Origin: Pegoplata infirma
Lineage: Eukaryota > Arthropoda > Insecta > Diptera > Anthomyiidae
Assembly: GCA_963921195.1 (NCBI GenBank)
Contig: OY992538.1
Coordinates: 85,931,904-85,995,903 of the forward strand
DNA: 64,000 nt
Direction of reading: 5' to 3'
Shown: in pieces, positions 57,156 through 64,000 of the stretch
Layout of the letters: each line of letters begins with the position of its first letter
Numbering within the stretch: position 1 is the first letter of the stretch
The notes under the pieces: model-generated
The model's database searches: none
Seen by the model: the letters and a program-made list of their open reading frames with translations, nothing else
Told to the model about the DNA's origin: nothing
Program-made: the position numbers and the translations under genes

Positions 57156-59426
57156 CATTAGGATTGATACGAGTTTGGAAAACATTTGCTGGTTTATATT
57201 GACCGACGGGTTTGTTGTTATCATACAGATCCTGTAAATAGAAAATATAATTTAAATATTGATACTAAAATATCTTCTTTTTTTAAACTTACAGTAACTG
57301 TGTAACCAAGTTTATTCATTAATTTTAAATCGCTTAGTTTAAATTTAGTTGTATAGGGGGCACCATCAGCACGACGGCTAACAAAAGCCACAGCATAAGA
57401 ATATTGGTTATTAGAGACCACAGGTGTTATAGGGCGGGACCAAACCTGAAAGAAAAATTTTAATTATGTTTAAACTCTACACTCAGAAAATTATGTAAGT
57501 TACTACATGTTAGTTATTTGTATATTTTACAGTAGTTAGTTGTTTTCAACTACAAAGTCAGTTGTTTTTGTATGAAAAATATCAAACAACTATTTCTGTT
57601 AGTTATTTTAAGTCGTTTTTTTGAACAACTAACAAAAAAGTACTGTGATGTAGTAACAGTTATTTAAAGTAGTTAATTTTATTTATTTTATCTCTGAAAA
57701 TTTTTAAAGTTTTTTTCCAAAAAAAAAAAATTCGTCATTTTTATTTTTCACAACTTTTTTTTTTAAAAAAAACTTGGAAAAAATTTGGTCTTCAATTTTT
57801 TTTTCTGAAAAATATTTTGAAAAAAAAAATTATATATTGATTTTTTTATTTTTACTACATTTTAGTTGTTTTGACTACAAATGTAAGTAGTTTTTACTAC
57901 ATAAGTCAGTTGTTTTTTGTCAGTTAAAATAACTAACATTGTTAGTTGATTTAACTGAAAAAGTAGTTGACCCCAAAACAACTTACAAAGTAGTTATTTT
58001 AACTGACATTTTCAGTTGATTTTACTAACATAATTTTTTAAGTGTACACTTCTCTGTGATACAGAGTAAAAAGAGTTTGTGCTGATGTTTGTAACTACCC
58101 GAAATATTGGTCCTAACTTAACATCTGACTTTCAAAGTAACAACCCAAATTTTTTCGCTATTTTAACTTTAAATCTGTCAAATTGGAATTCGTTTGTTAC
58201 AGTCGAATTCCAATTTGACTATCGTTACTTTTTCCTCTTTGTAAACCTACCTCAATTTTATTTCTCAAAATTATGCGACGTCCTTGTATACCCAAAGGAT
58301 CTTGATCCACAGCTATAACATACCTTTGAGAGATAATATTTAAAGAGTAAATATTCAAGTTTCAATTTCAAAAATATTTTCGAAAAACTTACTTATTTTG
58401 TAAAATTTCCTTAATTTCTGGCCTAACAGCTGACAAATCATTTGACATTATTAAGGGAGCCGCCAATATGGACCACACAGCCATTTGTAATTTACTTTGA
58501 TCATATGATAAACCATAATTACCCAAAATTAACTGGAATTTAAAACAAAATTTAATAAAAATTTTATATAGATTTTTTTATAAAAAAAAAAAAATAGTTA
58601 TACCATATCTGGATCATTCCAATGACCAGGACCTGCATGTGGCTGTATTCTATCTTGATTCTTTGAAAAATAATCCATAATTTGTGCTACTGATTCAAAA
58701 GAATCATCAATATCATTCCAATTACGCCATAAATTACAATGTTCTTTTAAAGCTTCATAATTAGGCTGCAAAATAAATTAAAATACTTTAAAATGTAAAA
58801 AAATTTAAATTTAACAGAGTAGCAATTACCAATTTTCCTTCATATTCTTGATATACCGGCCAACTACAGGAATATACCATAGGCCTACCCGTCCTATTTA
58901 AAAGTCTACCAAATTCTGGATAACCCTCATCCATTTGATTAATATCAGCATAGCAACCATCCAACTTAACATAATCCACATCCCATTCGGCAAAGGATTT
59001 AGCATCTAAAGCCATATGTTTAATTACTCCCGGATAACCGGCACAGGTATTGGTGCCATAATCTTGATATAAACCAAATTTAACACCTTTATTATGAATC
59101 TAAATGAAAAGATTATAAAACATATTGAAAACTTGGTATCGTAAAAATATATAGAGGGCTTATATTCAAAACTTGCTATCTGCTATGTTATAACACTGCA
59201 GATAACAAGTTTTGAATATTCGACCTCAATATGATTTTAAACACTTACATAATTTGCCAAGGAATTTAATCCACTAGGGAATCTTTCTCGATCCTCTACC
59301 AATTTACCAGTAGTATTGTCCCTTTCTTTTTCCAACCAACAATCATCGATAATGACATATTCATAGCCGGCTGCTAAATAACCTTCATCTACTATCAGAT
59401 CGGTGGTACGTTTGAAAAGCTTTTCA
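57156..59426 (-). CDS. alpha-galactosidase / alpha-N-acetylgalactosaminidase (GH27), seven internal exons
   Basis: Secreted or lysosomal retaining glycosidase that removes terminal alpha-galactose or alpha-GalNAc. Exons in order on the - strand: 59426-59249, 59099-58830, 58765-58604, 58532-58393, 58323-58251, 57445-57293, 57231-57156; all have GT/AG borders and the phases agree, giving about 350 residues. Visible motifs: EKLFKRTTDLIVDEGYLAAG and YVIIDDCW in exon 1; the nucleophile Asp in DVDYVKLDGCY (codon 58961-58959) and YSCSWPVYQ in exon 2; the acid/base region WRNWNDIDDSF and GPGHWNDPDM in exon 3; APLIMSNDL in exon 4; the beta-sandwich part in exons 6-7. The exon with the family's N-terminal MGW..W and signal peptide, and a short last exon after RINPNG, are not seen. 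A MITE lies in one intron (57480-58044), and large repeats lie on both sides. Which of the two substrates is preferred cannot be told. Confidence 0.93.
57480..58044. mobile_element. TA MITE in an intron of the GH27 gene
   Basis: Ends CACTCAGAAAATTATGTAAG and ACATAATTTTTTAAGTG, TA-flanked. 565 bp, CACTCA/GTTAGT family; nearly the same as 63155-63719. It extends the intron between 58251 and 57445. Confidence 0.9.
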
Positions 59427-59459
59427 CTAAAAGTAATTAATAGATAATTAGTTTAACAA

Positions 59460-60720
59460 CAAATTTAATAAATGACTTAAAAACAAGTAAGAAAATTATT
59501 GTCAGTCACTAGTTTTTTTTTCCTGAAAAAGGGTACCAAGTCCAAACAAATCTATCTTTTGTTAGATCTTTTATAAGTGTATTATCAAATTTGAGTGAAA
59601 TAGGTTTTTTTTGCCAATAGATCGAATTAAATGAATATCGGTTAACATTTTTATATGGGGACTTAGTCATGAACCGGACTAAAAATTTCTGAGAGTACGG
59701 CCGAAAATAAAATACCCGTGTCTCCCAGTTTTCTAGATCAATTTGCGTTTTCGCGAAAAATGGAAAAAAAGTTTCGCACTATAGAAAAGATTCACTATAC
59801 AAATAACATTCCTGAGAGACACGCTCAGGTTTTTTAAATCAATTCGCGTTTTTCGCGAAAAATGCAAACAAAATATAATGTTAAATTGTGTTTCCCAAAG
59901 AAGTGTGAAATAAGTCGAAAAAATTTAGAAAATTTACTTCCGAGAAAAATAGTATTAAAAGATGTGTTCAGTAAAATTTAATGGCGGTTCTTTACTTGGA
60001 ATATATTAACCCTCTATCTGCAGTTTTTAGAGTTAATTTTTGTCCTTATTTCAAATACTCTTCTAGAAAACCATTAAATCGTGCGTTTAAAGGGTTAAAA
60101 TGTTCTCCAAAAATGTTTTGCATCAAATTTCGCTTAAAAAAGAAAAATTGAAAAGAATCATATTTTATTAAACTGCGTTTCACCAAAGATACTTAAAAAT
60201 TTCACCTTTTTATGCATTTTGCTTATATCGCACTAGCTTTTGACTTCTGACAACCCCTAGTGAAATTTGATGCAGAACATTTTTGTAGAACATTTTAACC
60301 CTTTAAACGCACTTTTTAGTGGTGTTTAATGAGAATATTTGAAAAAAAAGGACTAAAATTACCCATAAAAATGGCAGATAAAGGGTTAATATGTTCTACG
60401 AAAAGAACCGCCTTCAAATTTCACTAAAGACATGTAAAAACATTTTTTACCTCAGAAGTAGGTTTAATAAATTTTTTGACTTTTTTTACACTATTTTAGA
60501 AAAACACGGCGCTTTTATTGTCGTTTTTCGCGAAAACGCGAATTGATCTAGAAAAACTGGGACACACGTGTATTTTATTTTCGGCCCTACTTTCAGAATT
60601 CATCGGCCTGGTCCATGTGTACAAAAGTGTGTCGGACGGTGTTATAAAATAATTAGTAAACATTTTTAAAAAGGCCATTTTGTATTGTAGACAGACGCTA
60701 GTTTGTTTGAAAAAAAAAAT
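59460..60720. mobile_element. foldback element, arms about 60 bp
   Basis: Arm at 59698-59760 (GGCCGAAAATAAAATACCCG, CCCAGTTTTCTAGATCAATT) is complementary to 60526-60590. Within the loop are smaller partly complementary blocks such as AACCCTTTAAACGCAC (60298) and GTGCGTTTAAAGGGTT (60081). It lies upstream of the visible GH27 exons and probably in an intron of that gene. Confidence 0.7.
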
Positions 60721-60729
60721 GTATAATCA

Positions 60730-61592
60730 CGCTAACGTCCGTCCGTCCGTCCGTCCGTCCGTCCGTCTGTCTGACTGTCCGTAGAAAACACGCTAACTTT
60801 TGAAAGACTTTACAGAGGCTACTGAAGTTTGGCAAATATATTGGTCAATTACCTGGTCAGGATGGTATTGCAATCCAGTCAAATCGGTCCAGTGGTTCAA
60901 AAGTTATGAGCAAAAGAGTAAATTTCGGCAAGGGTTTTTCGCGAATTTACGAGATAAAAAGCACGATAACTTTCGAAAGACAATAATGAGACTGCTGAAA
61001 CGTGGTATATATCTTTGACGTTTCCCAGGTCTATTTGGTATTGAATTTCAGCTCAATTGGTCCAGTGGTTCAAAAGTTATAAGCAAAACCCCAAATTTCA
61101 GATTGGGTTCATCTTAAATGCCACGCACGTGGTAAACAAGTTTTAAAAGCATTGGTGGTAACATAGCAATGCTTTTCAAACTTGTTTAGTTTTAAAGCAA
61201 TGCTTTTTAAACTTGTTTAGTTTTAAAAGCATTGGTAACTTAAAAATTACACTCGAAAAAAATTTTACACTCAAAAAAATTTTACACTCAAAAAAAAATT
61301 TAGTTTTTTTTTTACAAAAATGTCAATATTTTGTGTGCATACGTACGTGCATTCATTAAGAAATATTTTTACAGTAAAAAAACATTACACTCGAAAAAAG
61401 TTTTACACTCAAAAAAAGAAAATTAGTAATTTTTCTTTTTTTTTACATGACAAAAAAAGAGTTTTTTACTCAAAATTAAATATTTCCAATCAAAATTGTT
61501 GTTTTTTTCACATTAAAAATGTACTATCCTTTAAAAAAGGCATTGTGGAGGGTATTCGGCAAAGTCGAATTTAACTTTTCTACTTACTTGTT
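60730..61592 (+). repeat. dispersed repeat, ATACCCTCCAC family
   Basis: Begins within a (GTCC)n run at 60737, contains CAGTGGTTCAAAAGTTATGA twice (60890 and 61063) and ends GTGGAGGGTATTCGGCAAAG, TCGAATTTAACTTTTCTACT. The left end with ATACCCTCCAC is not seen. Confidence 0.65.
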
Positions 61593-62690
61593 TTACTTAA
61601 AAAAGTAAAATCGCGTAGTGAAAGGTTTTTATAGATTCGGTCAAGCAGCATAAATTTTTTTTTTTGACATATTGGATGGTATAAAAGATTTGGGGCACTG
61701 TGAATTTAACTCTCTCACTTTTATATATTTTATTTTTTTTTGACAAATTAATGATTTTTTTCGATTGTTTTGGTGAAATTTCCTTATTAAAGTTTTGCTT
61801 GTTTGACCGAATCTATGCTTAAAGTTTACATAATTGTGTAAATTTTCAACTAAAAGTTAATTTGCCTCACTGTGCGTAAGGTTTATTAAGAATTGCTAAG
61901 AATGCAAAAAATTCAAGGTAATGCTATTTTTATTTGCAATTTTATATTATATTTTTAGAGAATTCGACCTATTTTAAGTACTTAAAAGATTATTTTTTAC
62001 TTTTATCATACACCACTTAATAAAATTCCCACACATGGGATATTTCATGCCAAATGTTTCGCTACAAAAAGAGTATGTCAAGCATAGAATTTTAAAGTCA
62101 TTGGTAAAAATTGTTTTGGGTTTTTATTTTTTTTTTTTTGAGACCTGTTCCATAAAATTAAAGGCTTTTTTAGAAACTATTTTTTTGAATCAGCCAGATT
62201 ACAGTTTCCATTCCGTTTATTATTAAATAAATTTTTCATTATAGGAACTATACAAAAATTTCAAAGTTTTATAAAATTTTTGACCATGCCTACTTTAATT
62301 ACACTGCGGAACACTAAAAAATAAACAAGAGTTACGACCATCATTTATATATATTTCGGACATGCTGATTCGAATGGCGTACACCGTTTTTCCATGTATG
62401 GTACAGTTTTCTTGCAAAATGTCGTTAAAGATTTGCTGATTACGAGCCAGTTTTTTAACAAAAAAATTTGCAAAGTAAATGGTTTATAAATATTATGACG
62501 TGGAAAACAAAGATATGACTTGTAGCAACACTTCTTATGCAAATTTGGTTTAAAGCTTTTCAATTTAAGCCCTTAAATTCGCGAATTTCTTCATTTTTTA
62601 AGGTTTTCGCGAAATTAACAGCCAAATTGGTCTTTGATAAAAAACTTGCTTTTAATGAATCAAAAATGCATCCCTAACAATACGAATAGT
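61593..62690. other. AT-rich, no gene seen
   Basis: The frames at 62035-62226 and 62345-62563 have no recognisable domain. The missing first exon of the GH27 gene was looked for here and not found. Confidence 0.4.
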
Positions 62691-62763
62691 GGACAAAAAA
62701 TCGCGAAAAACCGTTTTTTTGTATATGCCAGCATCACTTTACGAGATGATTTAAGGTTCCATC

Positions 62764-63138
62764 CAGGGTTGGCAACCGATACGCACCTAGAATAACGGTA
62801 TTTGGCTATTGCACCGCAACCAATAAAGATATGGACATTTTCAAAAGCGATTATGAAAGCTGATGAAATTTCTAGTATTTTAAATGTGTCACTTCGTGTT
62901 TCTACCGGTTCGTTTTAGTTATATAGGCCAATACCGTTATAATACCGTTTCAAAGGGTATTATAAAGGCATTGACCTATATTTCGAAAACGAACCGGTAG
63001 AATCACGAAGTGACACATTTAAAATACTAGAAATTTCATCAGCTTTCATAATCGCTTTTGAAAATGTCCACATCTTTATTGGTTGCGGTACAATAGCCAA
63101 ATACCGTTATTCTAGGTGGGTATCGGTTGCCAACCCTG
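62764..63138. mobile_element. 375-bp foldback hAT-like element, copy 2
   Basis: Ends CAGGGTTGGCAACCGATACG and complement CGGTTGCCAACCCTG. Target duplication GTTCCATC at 62756-62763 and 63139-63146, perfect. Same family and length as 17324-17698. Confidence 0.92.
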
Positions 63139-63154
63139 GTTCCATCTTTTAGTA

Positions 63155-63719
63155 CACCCAGAAAATTATGTAAGTTACTACATGTTAGTTATTTGTATAT
63201 TTTACAGTAGTTAGTTGTTTTCAACTACAAAGTCAGTTGTTTTTGTATGAAAAATATCAAACAACTATTTCTGTTAGTTATTTTAAGTCGTTTTTTGAAC
63301 AACTAACAAAAAAGTACTGTGATGTAGTAACAGTTATTTAAAGTAGTTAATTTTATTTATTTTATCTCTGAATAGTTTTAAAGTTTTTTTTACAAAAAAA
63401 AAAAATTTCGTTATTTCTTTTTTCACAACATTTTTTTTTAAAAAAAACTTGGAAAAAATTTGGTCTTCAATTTTTTTTTCTGAAAAATATTTTTAAAAAA
63501 AAAATTATATATTGATTTTTTTATTTTTACTACATTTTAGTTGTTTTGACTACAAATGTAAGTAGTTTTTACTACATAAGTCAGTTGTTTTTTGTCAGTT
63601 AAAATAACTAACATTGTTAGTTGATTTAACTGAAAAAGTAGTTGACCCCAAAACAACTTACACAGTAGTTATTTTAACTGACATTTTCAGTTGATTTTAC
63701 TAACATAATTTTTTAAGTG
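63155..63719. mobile_element. TA MITE nested in the foldback element
   Basis: Ends CACCCAGAAAATTATGTAAG and ACATAATTTTTTAAGTG, TA-flanked. 565 bp; closest to the copy at 57480-58044. Confidence 0.9.
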
Positions 63720-64000
63720 TATATAATGTGGGAACCTTAAACAACTAACTGACCCAAAATTCGGCCAAAAAAGTTTTCATTTGCAAAAGTTATCTTAACA
63801 AAAACTGTTATTTCAGTGTTTGCGATACAATAATTATAGTTTTTGTTAAGATAACTTTTGCAAATGAAAACTTTTTTGGACAAATTTTGGGTCAGTTCAT
63901 TGTTTAAGGTTTCCACATTATATACTAAAAGATGATGCGTCAAATCATCTCCTATAGTGATGCTGCCATATACAAAAAAAACGGTTTTTCGCGATTTTCA

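Larger units (their letters stand above)
62690..64000. mobile_element. foldback element interrupted twice, runs off the window
   Basis: 62690-62763 (AAAATCGCGAAAAACCGTTT, GCCAGCATCACTTTACGAGA) is complementary to 63915-64000. The left arm continues at 63147-63154 and 63720-63750 once two insertions are taken out. The inner part 63742-63912 is a near-perfect hairpin of about 70-bp arms (TTTGCAAAAGTTATCTTAAC and its complement). Confidence 0.72.

Overview
The window looks like nuclear DNA of a higher (calyptrate-type) fly. It is very AT-rich, has short introns with standard GT/AG borders, encodes insect-type proteins, and is packed with non-autonomous DNA transposons. The exact species cannot be told from the sequence alone. 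Coding content is small. There is one complete gene for hydroxymethylglutaryl-CoA synthase (21076-22461, + strand, no intron in the coding part, a likely 5' UTR acceptor at 20996/20997). There are seven internal exons of a family GH27 alpha-galactosidase/alpha-N-acetylgalactosaminidase gene on the - strand (57156-59426), whose first and last exons are not visible. There is a broken DUF1091-like gene (36750-37710), two dead LINE fragments (1360-2350 and 19330-20690, both - strand), and one unrecognised, non-ATG reading frame (24466-24969, - strand). HMG-CoA synthase belongs to the mevalonate pathway and the GH27 enzyme is a secreted or lysosomal glycosidase; nothing suggests that they work together.

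Almost everything else is mobile or repetitive DNA. Nine intact hAT-like elements, plus a tenth carrying satellite DNA, can be delimited exactly because each has terminal inverted repeats and an identical 8-bp target duplication (3768-5433, 15425-16935, 17324-17698, 25021-27036, 32672-35621, 33077-35578, 34744-35421, 43790-46120, 49321-50421, 52140-52962, 62764-63138; the two 375-bp ones are one family). Many carry arrays of a short motif just inside the ends, and the motif differs between families. A second large group are TA-target MITEs with CACTCA-like ends. Elements are nested many times; the deepest case is 32239-36738, where three hAT-like elements sit one inside the other inside a TA element.

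Layout: 1-3660 old repeats and a LINE RNase H remnant; 3.7-9.4 kb hAT element, foldbacks and a degenerate 35-bp minisatellite; 9.6-15 kb repeat pairs, a TA element with ACGGACC motifs and poly-T/CATCAA tracts; 15.4-20.7 kb hAT elements, hairpins and a LINE RT remnant; 21-22.5 kb HMG-CoA synthase; 23.8-36.7 kb nested MITE/hAT territory, including an exact 675-bp tandem duplication; 36.7-37.7 kb the DUF1091 remnant; 37.7-42.2 kb nested MITEs and a SINE-like sequence; 42.9-49.1 kb a composite of tRNA-bearing element, satellite-bearing hAT element and 35-bp minisatellite; 49.3-55 kb hAT elements and a 16-bp satellite; 55-57.1 kb nested MITEs; 57.1-59.4 kb GH27 exons; 59.5-64 kb foldbacks and MITEs.
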